From contig NC_041003.1 of the NCBI RefSeq assembly GCF_004193775.1, positions 40,739,611 to 40,803,610 on the forward strand: DNA of 64,000 bases. The letters run 5' to 3'. Shown here in pieces: positions 34,138 through 46,136 of the stretch. This DNA comes from Glycine soja. Taxonomy: Eukaryota > Streptophyta > Magnoliopsida > Fabales > Fabaceae. The notes below the pieces were generated by a model. That model ran no database searches and was not told the origin of the DNA. It saw only the letters and a program-made list of their open reading frames with translations. The stretch's first letter is position 1; every line of letters starts with the position of its first letter. A program made the position numbers and the translations under genes.

Positions 34138-34950
34138 GTTATTCATTTAAATTTGTATTTACTTAGTTCTAGTTTTAAATGGTAAATTAGGTTTAGTTTG
34201 ACAATTTAAGTTATTTACGGTAGGTTTAGTTTTAGTTATAGTTTTAAATTATATTAGTTATAGTTTTAAATGATATTAGTTTAAGTTTTAGTTGTAAATG
34301 ATATTAGTTTTGTACGTTAGGTTTAGTTTTAGTTAAAAATATTTAAATTTTCTATGCTAGGTTAGTTATATGATACCTTGTATTAATTTTTGGCCGCAAA
34401 TATATATATTATGTTATTTATTTAAATTTGTGTTTGCATGTAATTTAATTTATTTATGGAATATATTTAAATAATGTTTTATATATTTAAATAATTTTTT
34501 ATATTTAAATTATGTTATATATTTAAATTTTGTGGTTGGTGGGTATCTAAAATAATTTTAGTTTATAGGTAGTGTAAGTTATTATTTAAATATATTTAAA
34601 TAATAACTATGTTATTTAAATTTTGTATGCTAGTTATATGATACCTTAGTTTGTAGTAATTTTGTATATATATTGTTTTAATTTTTGGCCGCAAATATAT
34701 ATATTATGTTATTTAATTAAATTTATGTTTGCATGTAATTTAATTTATTTATAAAATATATTTAAATTTTGTTATTTGTATAATATATTTTGTTATTTAA
34801 ATATATATATTATGTTATTTATTCAAATTTTAATTATGTAGTATATATATTTAATTAATTTTTTGTAAATGTAGTTAATTTTTTTTCTTTACAAGTAATG
34901 TATAAATTTTTTTGTGAATTTATTGTATTATATTTTATTTTGCAATATTA
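33690..34950. other. AT-rich, repeat-laden leader of MULE 1
   Basis: Degenerate tandem units of TTTTAAATGATATTAGTTTTAG (33850-34000 and again 34245-34320) and a longer repeated segment (ending GGCCGCAAATATATATATTATG near 34390 and 34690). An (AT)n run lies at 34108-34134. No coding sequence; probably intron or promoter of the PMD gene. Confidence 0.6.
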
Positions 34951-37156
34951 ATGACATCTTTATCGTCATGTTCATCAAATATACAAATTAAGACTGGCTC
35001 GATTGATGGTGACGTATTATACAAGCTAAGCATGTTTCAGAACATGTTTAGAATGGGGAAGAAGACCGGAAATTACACATCAGACGAGTTGTCCCCACAT
35101 ATCAAGGGGAAGAAGAAATACCAGAGGGAATTATTCCTCTACTTCGGCAAAGTGGTTTTTATTGGATAATGAAGATGGGATACTTAAAAATAAATGCGGC
35201 ATTAATTAGTGCGTTGATTGAAAGATGGAGGCCCGGAACACATACGTTTCACATGAGATGCGAAGAGTGTACGATTACTCTTCAAGATGTCTTTGTATTA
35301 TTAGGTCACCGTGTTGATGGAGCACCATTAATTGGTCCAACAAATCTTGATTGGGCTGATTTATGTAAAGAATTATTAGGAGTCAGACCATAGGAAGGTG
35401 AACTTCAAGGCAGTGTCGTTAAATTAAGTTGGTTAGCTCAACATTTTTCACAATTAAATAACCCTGACGGTGACGTACAACAACTACAAAGGTTTACCTG
35501 TGCATAGATCCTTAGATTCATAGGAGATGTCCTATTTGTTGATAAAAGCAGTAGCAAAGTTTCCCTAAGGTACCTGCAATTTTTACGTGACTTTGGATAG
35601 TGCAACACGTATGCATGGGGATCTGCCGTGCTTGCTTTTTTATATAGAGAGATGTGCAGCGCCACCGATTACAAAATTAAATCAATCGGAGGTATGTGCA
35701 TCTTAATCCAAATGTGGGCATAGGAACGATGCACGACTTTGGCTCCAAAGAGGACTCCTCCTGTAATAGAAAATAAACCACTCGGACACAGGTTAGTCGT
35801 TTAAAAAATTAGATTTCATTTAAAAACAATTAATAATGTAACATGTGGGCAACGATGATTTCATATTTTTTTGTAGGTGGCTGCGACGTGGAAATCAGCA
35901 TATTGGTAATGATGATCTGATAGTTTTTCATCGAAAATTGGATATCATGAAACAACATGAGGTAAGAAGATCGTAATGTATTAGTTAAATAATAAATAAT
36001 ATGTCATGTTTCAGTGAAAATTAACAACTGTGTTGTTGTATGCAGTTTCTATGGGAGCTTTACACAACAACTGTTATGTCAGCGCTGCCTCCAATTTGTT
36101 TGGTTGGAAGTGTAGCATGATGCGCGGTGGTGCCACTCATCTGTTTCCATGTTGTTGAGTGGCACCAACCCAATAGAGTTTTGCGACAATTTGGAATACA
36201 ACAACCTATTCCCAAATGTCTTTCACAACCACTGAATATCCATGACAAAACGCTGAAAGGCAAACAAGCTAAAAATTGGGGACAATTGTTCACCCCAATG
36301 ATCAGTCAATGGAACAATCGAGCTGAGTTTAGGGTCGACGTTTATCCCTGACAAGAGGGCCTATTGAGTTTTAACTCCGACTACATGGTCTGGTATAGGC
36401 GAAAAACGAAGATGTTTGTCGACTCGAAGAATGCAAACACAGCTACATTGGTATTTATTTGTTTTTGAATATTTAACTTCAATTTATTTTTTAAAGCATC
36501 GGCATTAATTTCCTCATCCTAATAATTGCAGGGTGAAGTTGCGGAGACATTATAGTATATGGTGTCACCACAAGGGAGGAACACATGGATAGTTGATGAC
36601 CTCGTGTCTTATGTGGAGAAGATAACGATTTTATCCGAAGAGAAAGAGAGAATCGCTGAGCCTGTGGCACATGGTCCAGCATCAGAGCGTCGATTTACAC
36701 CACAAGAGTTTCACATGCTTCAGTCAAGTGTTGAAACTCGGGGTTTAGGCAGACGATGGGAGACTGTTGAAGCGAAAGAATTTTCCCAACAAATGGAGAA
36801 GCATGGCCATGGAATGTATTACATGCCACCAACATTTTCTCAATATCCTTCACAGATGTATCAATATTCTTTTGAAGGTCATCACACTGATATGTCTGCA
36901 AGCGAACATTCGTTCGGTGGTGTTGTGGAAACACATCCTCATTTTTCATGTCCGACTATGACCCCTTCACAGCAACATGATGCCCCAATGGCAACACCCC
37001 ATTAGCTCCACAATGGAATGTACCCGGAGCAATACCTGATATGGGTGACTTAGTAGGTGTTGATTTGCGTCATGAATTTTCTACTGAGGCTGAGCAAGTA
37101 AAAGCGGGGAGACATCGCGGCAGAAGAAATCCTGATCGTCAAGCGCAAAGATAGGA
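34951..37156 (+). pseudogene. Plant mobile domain (PMD) gene of MULE 1, broken
   Basis: PMD proteins (MAIN/MAIL1 relatives) occur as host genes and inside plant transposons. Recognisable: DGDVLYKLSMFQNMFRMG near 35010; the core INAALISALIERWRPGTHTFHMRCEECTITLQDVFVLLG-type block at 35187-35320 (WRP and TITLQDV are the family signature); WGSAVLAFLYREMC near 35617; WHQPNRVLRQFG near 36160; a C-terminal part rich in His, Met and Pro (36660-37005). Stops at 35167, 35391 and several later positions, including one at 36353, break it. Introns probably lie at 35795-35875, 35963-36045 and 36450-36530. A regulatory role for the element is a guess. Confidence 0.78.
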
Positions 37157-37366
37157 TCGACCATGTGACACATCCTCACGTCGTCACGGACATCATAATG
37201 AATGATTTTCATGTCTTTTTAACTTTGTTGTGTATGTTTGTCATTTGAATTTGTCACTTAATCTATCGTATCTCATTTATTAAGGTTTACTAATGGATAC
37301 AGTTTATGCCGCGCATCAAACTATAATAATAAATAAAGTTTAAAACAAACTATAATAACAAAAGTA

Positions 37367-37413
37367 AGGGTTTAGGGTTTAGGGTTAGGGTTTTATGCGT
37401 AGGGCTTAGGGTT
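37367..37413. repeat. Telomere-like tract between the two MULE 1 genes
   Basis: AGGGTTTAGGGTTTAGGGTTAGGG followed by degenerate AGGGCTTAGGGTTA: plant telomeric TTTAGGG units in an interstitial position. Confidence 0.85.
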
Positions 37414-37670
37414 AAACTACACAAGCCATTAAGAGACTGCTACATTCCAAAATAAGTAATGTTAAAAAAATAACTAAACTACACAAACCAAAATAAGTAA
37501 TGTTTTTAACTAACGATTTCATTGAACCCGACAAAGTAAATACATTGAAGAGAACTTAAACCAATACAAGTCACTCATGTAACATACATAAATCAATTAA
37601 ATGAACAACTCTCACGGTCATATTGCATTGGACATCGACGCTTGTTGTGCTCTTCTACTCCACATCTACT

Positions 37671-40365
37671 TCATTTTTGTCGGTGCTCAGATGGTTCGAC
37701 CCAATCCATCTCATTCCTTATCCTTGTTGATTTTAGCCAACCTTTCGCATGAATTGTAGTTGGGTCAGGGATAAGGGTCCATGCGTCATTAGAAGGAGGA
37801 ATAGCCGCTTCATTCCCAAGAGGCCACCATTGTGCGGAGTAAGCTTTTAAGATGTGCTCATTTGTGTAAACAACATCTATATATTGGTAGTAGTTCATGC
37901 TCACGTAACCACAAGCTGCAATAATGTGTGAACATGGATAGTGAAGCGCAGAATACTTTCCGCATTGACAATAATGACCATTCAAGTTAACTGCCCACTT
38001 TTGTCCGCCACGTTGCGTTATAGGATTGAAGGTTTCCTCTACTTCAAACCTTGTCGAGTGGATATCATACACACGAACGATGTGCGAACAAGCTTGATCT
38101 TGATTTTTTTCTAAGTTCTTTAACAAGCTTAGAACAATATACTTGTCCTTCATTTAATTGTCTTTGGGCTTGGCGGCCACGATCAACAAAGTACTTTCGA
38201 CACATACTATATGTTGATTTGACCAATGCTCTTATCGGTATGTTGCGACAATCCTTCAATACCTTATTTATACATTCTGAGAGGTTCGTTGTCATGTGGC
38301 CATATCGACGTCCTTCTCTATCATAAGCCATGGTCGATTTTTCCTTTGAAATGCGATCAATCCATGTTGCTATGGCTCGACTCAGTTGATGGAATTTTTT
38401 TAAATTTTGATCAAGAATATGCTTGCAAGGAGTGTAGCCTGCATGAAATTAGTTAGCAACAATAATTTGAAGTATACATGAAACTTAAATTAACGTGACT
38501 ATGATAAATGAAATCTTACCCAATTTCTTCAACATTTCTTTTTGTTTGGCATTATTGAATTTGCGATTGAAATTGCTTGCTATGTGTCGGACGCAGTAAA
38601 CATGATAACCGTGGGGAGGTTTCCAACCAAGTGCTTTGTTAGTCACAACAGACTTTATACTCACGTGACGATCAGATATGAGACAAATACCATTTTTATC
38701 TGTGACGTGTTCACGCAAGTGTGCCAAAAACCATCACCACGCTGTTAACGTCTCACCTTCGTACACGACGAATGCTAGAGGAAGGACATCACCATTTCCA
38801 TCTTGTGATGTGGCCATTAAGAGGGTCCCCCAGTATTTTCCGTACAAATGTGTGTCGTCAACTTGTATGATTGGCTTACAAAACTTGAAAGCCTCCTTAC
38901 ATTGACCAAAAGTCCAAAACACTCTATGAAACTGATGGTGTTCGCGACTAACTGTGTTCCCAACAATAAAATCGTCATGTATTATTTGAAAATATGATCC
39001 AGGAGAATGATTTTGCATGTGTGTTAGGCACAACGAAAGTTTCGCATATGACTCTTCCCAATCGCCATATTCAAGTGCAATGGCTTTTTGCTTCGCCAAC
39101 CAAGCTTTTTTGTACGACACCTTGTAGGCAAATTCACTATTAATCCTCTCTTGAATCAAAGAAACTTTTATTGATGGATCTTCTCTGATCATGCCTGTTA
39201 ATAGAATAACAAAATTAAAATGACAATTAACGCAAAAGTAGCATAATATGAACATAAAATATGTACCCACTACACAAGTGGCAATTTAACCTGAATCAAG
39301 CTTCTCGTGATCTTGTGTCATGGTCATATTGAGACATGTATATGGTCCACCCCATTGTGTGACTTTCCATGAATATGTTTTTTAGATAAAATTGCCCTTA
39401 TATAGAACGGGCAAGGACACTTTGCGCTTTATTCAAGCAACAAACAACATACTTGTTTGATTTGCTTTCAACAACTTTAAAAGTTTGATGCACATTCATA
39501 ACATATTGTTTCAGTGCATTTTTTACCGCATCTTTAGTATCAAAATCCATGCCAACATATAATTTTTGTCCAACATTAAAACTCGATGACATCTCCAAAC
39601 CACAAATGTCTTCCTCATCAGGATGACTCCAGTTGATATTGTTATAATGCAAAGCATCATTCCAAAATGGATTTTCAATTCCTTGTACACTTAATAGTTA
39701 AAAAAAATTCAAATCATACTTATTTAACATTAAATAGAATTGACATCAAATGATAAATGTATTCACCTATTTTTTTATTTAATATATTATACCTTCTGCT
39801 GGGTGAACAATTCTTACTGGTTGAATCATGTCGGCGACTTCATCGTCAATATCAGATATACCGTCAACACTATCATCTTTGTCTAAAGACTCTTCAACGT
39901 ATGAGTTAGACACAAGATAATCATCATCATCATCATCTTCATCACCATGTAAGTTGCTCACATTTGTTGGCGGTTGCGCCTCATTATTAGATAAATTATT
40001 TCCGCATGATGTAAGAGAATTTGCAGAATGAAACATAGAACCACCAACCACATCCTTTTTTACGTACAATTCCAAAACTGACATTTGATTTTGTTGTAGA
40101 AAACTTTCGAGCATGGTTTCAACATCTTCGTCATCACAAATTTGCAAAGCAACATATTTTTCAGAAACTAAAAATCTACAACTGATAGCAGAAATAATTT
40201 AATTATTTTCTAACTTTACCTTATCTCCAATTTTTTTTTCAAAGCATTGAAACTAATTCCACGTTTAATCTGAATCGCTTTTTTACTGCCTTCAAATATT
40301 ACACCATCATTCTCTTCATATACACTTCCATTGAAATATAACACTGTTATAACTGAATTCATCAT
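37671..40365 (-). pseudogene. MURA-type transposase of MULE 1, broken
   Basis: Minus strand, start codon at about 40365 (MMNSVITVLYFNGSVYEEN), stop TGA at 37671-37673. Domains in order: an N-terminal PB1-like region (to about 40080, NQMSVLELYVKKD), an acidic linker (DEDDDDDDYL near 39920), the MuDR DNA-binding region (GMDFDTKDAVKNALKQYV near 39545), a transposase core with QVDDTHLYGKYWGTLL near 38860 and ISDRHVSIKSV near 38665, and a SWIM zinc finger CQCGKYSALHYPCSHI near 37965. Introns with good GT-AG ends lie at about 39196-39285 and 38443-38517. A TGA replaces a Trp codon near 38735 and the frame breaks near 39395 and 38155. It mobilises the element in intact relatives. Confidence 0.88.
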
Positions 40366-41539
40366 GTACCTACAAAAACACTATTGTAAATAATTAATCA
40401 AAATAATAATAAATTCAAAATAAATAAATCTAATCACAAAAAACCTTTTTATTGAAACTTCTCATTAAAAATTTATTCTAAATAAAAATTATTAACTTCA
40501 ACTAAATATGACGAAAAAGACTTAAAATAGTTGAACGATTTGAAGGTACTAATTTTAAAAGCAAAATAATCCATCAACGAAGCAAAAAGTAGTAATTAAT
40601 CTTAACAATAATAACTTAAAACTAAATAAAGGTCATTAATTAAATATGATGTCACAAACTTAAAAGTAAAAACTAAAAATTAAAAAAGGCAGAACAAAGG
40701 AACGCTTTCAAAGTAGACATTTTAATTACATTACAAAGCATCAACCAAGTTATTAGTATAAAGTCACACGAGCAAAACATTAACAGCAAGCTAATCTAAT
40801 TAAAAAAAAATACTACACACTTCATATTGAAAATTTTTTCCGCACTCAAAATACTTACTTCAAATAAATATGATGCCAAATAAATTTTTGATTTTAAACA
40901 AGGTTGAAATTCAAGGCTCATACATTTTTAACACACACAAACAAACCATCAACACCCCAACCTAATCTAATTAAAAAAATACTACAACTTCATATTTAAA
41001 AAATTTACCATACTCAAAATAATTACTTCAAATAAATATTATAACACAAAAATTTTGGATTTTAAACATACTTCAAAGAAGGCTCATAAATTTTTAAGAC
41101 GGTAACACAACATCAACACCAACCTAATGTAATTATAAAATGACTAAAAACTTCGTATTCAAAACAATTTTCCGACTCTAGATATTTTCTTCAAATAAAT
41201 ATGATGAGACAAATTTTTTTTTTTAAACAGACTTTTACTTCAACCCACACAAATTTAATTAAAAAGAATACAACTTAATTAAAAAAATTATAATAAAAAC
41301 TTCACATTCAAACTTTTTTCCGGTGTAAAAAAATTACTTCATAAAATTTAATTTCATGCCACACACATTTCATTACGAACTTCATACCTTGAAGGCTGAC
41401 TTGAAGAACAAAAGGTTCAACAATTATAAAAATCGGATAGCAAACAATTTGGAAAACTGAGCAATATTTAAAGCGCACAACAAATGTGGAAGAAGAGGGC
41501 CTATTTAAAGCTAATGATATCGCCATTGGCAATGACTAT
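40366..41539. other. AT-rich promoter-side sequence of the MULE 1 transposase
   Basis: Non-coding. Three related units of about 130-160 bases, each with CTACA(C)ACTTCATATT, CTTCAAATAAATATGATG and ACTTCAA (starts near 40810, 40980 and 41130), form a degenerate tandem repeat. Confidence 0.6.
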
Positions 41540-41799
41540 TCCAAGGGCAATTCACCAGTGCTGCTGGCTATTTCCAACTCCAGCGTAATTCGACAGTGCC
41601 ACTTGGCTATTTCCAACCTGAAAAAGTTGATGCTCACCTGCTTCGCGTGCCTACAACCCTAGCCTGGAAAAGCTCCCCTAGCGCAACTCGTTAGTCAAAC
41701 TGGCGAGTTCCATGCAAGCTCAAATCGCCAATGACATTGGCGAGACCAGTGCCACGTGTTCACGCCACCCCAAAGTCTCCAATGGGACTGGCAACTTCC
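41540..41799. repeat. Subterminal inverted motifs of MULE 1, right
   Basis: Repeated TGGCNA/TNGCCA motifs (for example AAATCGCCAATGACATTGGCGA near 41722) and AACTGGCGAGTTCC/GACTGGCAACTTCC pairs, facing the left-end set, plus the inverted CTCCCCTAGCGC block at 41673. Confidence 0.6.
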
Positions 41800-41900
41800 A
41801 TGCAGTTTACGTAAAAAAACAACCCCATACAAGAATAAGTTCCAAAAGAGCACCATTTGCAAAAATAGTTTCAAAAAGTAGTCCCTTTGGGAAATTTGCC
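41800..41900 (-). repeat. Right terminal inverted repeat of MULE 1
   Basis: Reverse complement of 33301-33401. Followed at once by the 9-bp duplication GTCGAGTTC. Confidence 0.9.
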
Positions 41901-41909
41901 GTCGAGTTC

Positions 41910-42904
41910 AAGTAATGTCCACTTTCTTCCTAGTCGGGTCTCGTCGGCCAAGCCCATTAGGGAAGACTTATGTTAGCTTTGTTGCATTAAGTTCGAGTAG
42001 ATGATCACCTAAGGAGGTGTCTTGTTTACTGTTACTTGTTCACACGCATTAAACGGTTTTTGACGTTTTTAAGGCTAGCATGACATAGCAATGCAGGATT
42101 AGGGGTGGAAAAAGGTAGGTAGAATAAAGTTTTGCTTAAATAAGTCTAGCTTATTTAAAAAATTCAAGGTCCTTGCCTAACTTGTTATATATTATAAGGT
42201 TTTTCTTAGGCTTGATTTGACCTTTTCGAAAATATAATTTGGATTTTTAACTTACTTAAAAATTTGCATGAGACAAACGAAGCAGCACTAGAGAAGTAGC
42301 GGAACCTCTGTGTCAATGTTAAAGAGATTGTTTGAAACTTCGCTACCACAACCAAAATTTTATGCTTTCAAAGTTTATTTATTCCTTTGGCCTCTGTTTG
42401 CTAATGGTAATAACTAAAAAATAAGATTCTAAAAAAATTTCTGAAAATTTGTTGAGTTTGAATTCTTGATATCCTTAATTCAAAATATTTTTGTAATTAT
42501 TGCCTCAGAAGTGAAATAAAAGATAAGATAAAGGTGAGCTATGAGAATTATTATATGGAGTCAACCCAATACTAAATACAAACTGTATAATAGATCCATA
42601 TCAACATTATCAATTGTCTTTATGTTTAATCAACCAAAAATTGTTTCATATTAATGTAAGATTAGGAAATGATCCTTCAAATTATTCAAACTCTTGTTAC
42701 TAGGCCCTGAACTTGATGGATTTTAGTATATATAATGTAATGTCATAATGAAATAGAAAGCATAAAATTCCTTCATGAATAACGAAAACGAGAATGTAGG
42801 GGAAAAAAAAGATCCTTGCAATGAGTGACAGTTTTCCAGGGATTTCAAAGTACTAGATTTGCCTATCTTAAGTCAAGATATGTGTATCCAATGTAACAAG
42901 GTAC
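41910..42904. other. Intergenic DNA, with a possible hAT-like remnant
   Basis: At about 42100-42240 the sequence (AGGGGTGGAAAAAGG..., then TTATTTAAAAAATTCAAGG, then AGGCTTGATTTGACC) resembles short legume repeats that begin CAGGGGTGG, but no inverted end is clear. Otherwise nothing nameable. Confidence 0.35.
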
Positions 42905-43252
42905 CCATATCATATCACAATTAATTCAATCAAAACAACAGTACTGGTCTAGTCATAAAAGTATCTGTTTAAATTTTTTGATTGGAAAAGATGAATTAAA
43001 CCTATCATACATTACTACTTTTGTGAGTTGTGAATGCAGCAAAGCTTGAAATTCCAGTAACCCATCATGTGAACTTTTTTTCAGGGTTGCAACAAGTGGA
43101 ATGATTTTCAACAATCTGGGGCACTGATTGCTGCTATATTTATTGATGATGGCTGCCAATTGCTCCAAACGTAGCTCCAGAAGTATGGGTTCATCACCCT
43201 TGCCGATTGCCGATTCAATCTTGAATTGAATCACCTCTCCCTGACAATTTTG
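42905..43252 (+). pseudogene. Decayed second copy of exon 2 of the acyltransferase-like gene
   Basis: 43085-43252 aligns with the intact exon at 15019-15172: TTTCAGGGTTGCAA...AAGTGGAATG, ATGGCTGCC...TTGCTC, GCCGATTGCCGATTC and TCTCCCTGACAATTTTGGT are shared, including both splice borders. Upstream 42940-43084 also matches intron 1 (CAGTACTGGT, ATGTGAA...TTTCAG). Small insertions destroy the frame. Exons 1 and 3 are not seen nearby, so this is a partial paralog. Confidence 0.8.
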
Positions 43253-44713
43253 GTAACTATTTATTTTTTTATTAGTCAAAATTAAACTTGGATATTAAAA
43301 AATTTCATATAATTTAATGAACAGAGTTAGATCTATTGGTCGATTTTGACAATTATATGCATTTTTTTATCCGTGAAAATCAAAAATTGATTATATTAGG
43401 AATTTATAATAACTTAGTCTCTGTTCAATCAACCCAATTATACCTTGACAAGTATATGCATTGATTCCTCATTAATGTTTTTACTTTCCTTTTATTAATT
43501 TTGGTAAGTATATGTACTGTAGTTCTGATTTCTCATAAATGTTTTACTTTACTTCTACCAATTTTGGTAAGTTTGCTCCTACCAGCAGCGATGCAGAAGT
43601 TTCGCTGTAGCCTGTGGCATAAATATTCAAACAGAAACAGGTCATTCTTTAATTTTCTTATTACCATCCACTAAAAACATAAACAACTTTTTGCCGAACC
43701 ATGTAGCAAAAGCTGGAATTAAATTAATGAGTGTTAAGTTGTTAACTACTCAATTAATTGTTATTGTCGGTAACATGGAAAGTTAGCAGATACAAATTGA
43801 GGCGTGGCTCTTCGAACTTGACTCTAGGTCATAAGAGGTTGTGGGGAGGCAAAATTAACTTTTAGTCTTGCTATTTAGATTTGTTTGTTTCTAAAAGACA
43901 TAATGAAAGTTTTTAGCTATCATCATTATCTTAAATTAATTATTTTTAAATTTAAAAGTTAATGAAATATTAATATAAATAAAAAAAAAGAATGAAATTA
44001 AAACTTAAAAAAATATAAAAGATCAAAAATGATATTTAACCTAATTTTTATAAGCCTAAATTCTACGTATAAATGTTATATTAGAAAGTTTGTTAAGGTG
44101 AAAATAATTGAGTGAGAGTTTCCTTATAAACACTTGATGTGTCAAAGATTGACAAATGACGACGTGTCTAAAGTGGATAATTGAAAAGGTTGAACTCCAA
44201 TGAATGTTAATTGTGATAAGCTATTGAGTGAATCAATTTTTGAGATTTTTTCATTAACTATGAATGTTTTGACAAGACCGATACATTATAAGAAATAAAT
44301 AATTATTTTCAAAAGACACTTTGGCACTTAAGCATATATTTGGGGTGGTGCTGGGTAGAGAAAATCAATTTTAATTCCATGGTGAAGGCACAATTACTCT
44401 TCATTGTTGTGAGAAAACTACAAATTTTATGTGATTTTGGTCACTCGCCACGGTTTTACAGTACCCAAACATACGGTAAGTTGATAAAGATTTTATATTG
44501 ACGATGTGGAGTAAATATTTATATGTTATAATGATATTAATTATATTTATAGGAGTATGAGATGATTGGTTTTTCTTTCCTAACCAAAACCCTTGAAGAC
44601 AATAATTATGTCTTAGAGTAGGGACATGATAATTTTGTTTTAGACCAAAATGCAATCTACTATCACAAATACATATTAGAAGTTCTGTACTTCAATTATG
44701 ATTTTGATCACAC
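43253..44713. other. Intergenic DNA
   Basis: No supported gene. The piece GGTAAGTATATGTACTGTAGTTCTGATTTCTC near 43502 resembles intron 2 of the intact gene (15174-15215), and AGCGATGCAGAAGTTTCGC near 43588 resembles 16645-16665, so fragments of the paralog's intron may continue here. Confidence 0.45.
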
Positions 44714-44819
44714 GTATAATAAGGCTGTTGATTGCTGGGTGCACCTAGCAATTGAATCAACTTTCTAAAATGCCTTTCATTTAAAAATAAAAGTTAATAT
44801 ATTTAAAAAAAAAAACATT

Positions 44820-45525
44820 TTCTTCTTCTTCCGTTTTAAAAAACGTTTTCTTCCGCAGTTTCCTTCTTCTCCCGTGCACCAGCAACCTCCCCGCAAGCTT
44901 CTTCTTCCTTGGTTTCGTTCTTCTCCTTCCTTCCAAAAAGGTTCGTCTTCTTCCTTCGTCTTCTGTGTATACAATGACAAGCTTCTTCTTCCGCACTTTG
45001 AAATTTGGTTCCCTTCTCCTCCACAGGTATTGGCATCCTCCATTGACTAGCTTTGTTCGTTTCTTCCGCCATCTAGGTTAGTGTTCTAACCTCGTGTCTT
45101 CATTTGGAAGCGTTAATGGCCGTAGGATAGACGACATGAGTGATGTGTGGTGGCTGAGGTTGAAGACGAAGGTTCTTCCGCGAGAAGAACCTTCTTTCAC
45201 GCATGTGGGAGGGGCAGTTGGATATTGAAGCAGAAGAATGAGTTCTTCCGCGGGAACCTGCGGAAGAAAGGGGAGAAGGTTCTTCCGCGCGTTCCGGCGG
45301 AAGAAGGTTCCGAAGGTTCTTCCGCTGGATCCATCGGAAGATGGTTCCTGAGGTTCTTCCGTGGGCTCCAGCGGAAGAACTATGTCTTCCGCGGATCCCG
45401 CGGAAGAACCTGCGGAACCTTCTTCCGCAGGCAACATTTCCTGCTCGCGGAAGAACCTGTGGAACCTTCTTCCGCAGGCAAGCTATCCTTCTCGCGGAAC
45501 AACATTCGAAACGTCTTCCGCGGAG
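44820..45525. repeat. Left subterminal TTCTTCCGC motif array of MULE 2
   Basis: CTTCCG or its complement occurs about 19 times in 700 bases, most often as TTCTTCCGCGG or CCGCGGAAGAA, alternating in direction so that neighbours form hairpins (for example TTCCGCGGATCCCGCGGAA near 45389). Overlapping open frames in all directions reflect this repeat and are not taken as genes. Confidence 0.85.
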
Positions 45526-46136
45526 CATGTTTTGGTGTTTTTTGGTTTTTTTTTTTAAAATTTTGTCTGAACCACCAATTTAATGATATTAGTAATTATT
45601 ATTTTTCATTTATTTGCTATTACAAAGTGTATATGGTATTTAACTTACACAAACTCCCTAATTTTGATACATCACCTATTGTATTTTGCTTTCATTTGGT
45701 TAGGATGTCTAAATTGAATTGTTATTTGTTGTCATTTGGTTAGGATGTATAAATGGCTGTATACACTGCATAAATTATGTGGATTAGTTAGGATTCTTTT
45801 TCCCTGATGAATGAGAGGGTTAAGAAAAAAAAAGGTAAGTTAGGATACTAATATGCAACTATTAGACTACTGTTACACTTGTAATTAAGAAAATATATGA
45901 GACAAGAAAACAAAGTTTCTGTTTCTAAATTTATTTTGATATTGAAAAGAAATTTGTGTAATCTAATCTAATAGCCTGCAACCTGTCAAGAAACATTGAA
46001 AACTTAATTTGACCAAATTAGTAAGAAACATACAAAACATGTGTTTGAACAAATTTGTAATGACAAAGCTTTGTTACCAATTATTTGAATATTTAATTTG
46101 ACCGGAAAAAATAAATGTTCTTCATGATTTCAGATC
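45526..46136 (+). other. Leader region upstream of the MULE 2 PMD gene
   Basis: AT-rich non-coding sequence. The TTTCAG at 46128-46133, four bases before the ATG, could be the acceptor of a leader intron. Confidence 0.45.

Larger units (their letters stand above)
33300..41900. mobile_element. Mutator-like element 1 (MURA transposase plus PMD gene)
   Basis: Terminal inverted repeats of about 100 bases (33301-33401 and 41800-41900) starting GGCAAATTTCCCAAA. The 9-bp flank GTCGAGTTC is repeated exactly at 33291-33299 and 41901-41909, the Mutator target-duplication length. Inside are a MURA-type transposase on the minus strand and a plant mobile domain gene on the plus strand, converging near 37200-37670. 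Both are broken. Inside the repeats is a second inverted block (GCGCTAGGGGAGCTTTTCC, 33405 / 41680). Confidence 0.93.

Noticed and set aside
44777..45743. Overlapping open frames on both strands near the MULE 2 left end, rich in Arg, Ser, Glu and Pro
   Set aside because: They arise from the TTCTTCCGC motif array, which stays open in several frames; no domain or codon pattern supports a protein.
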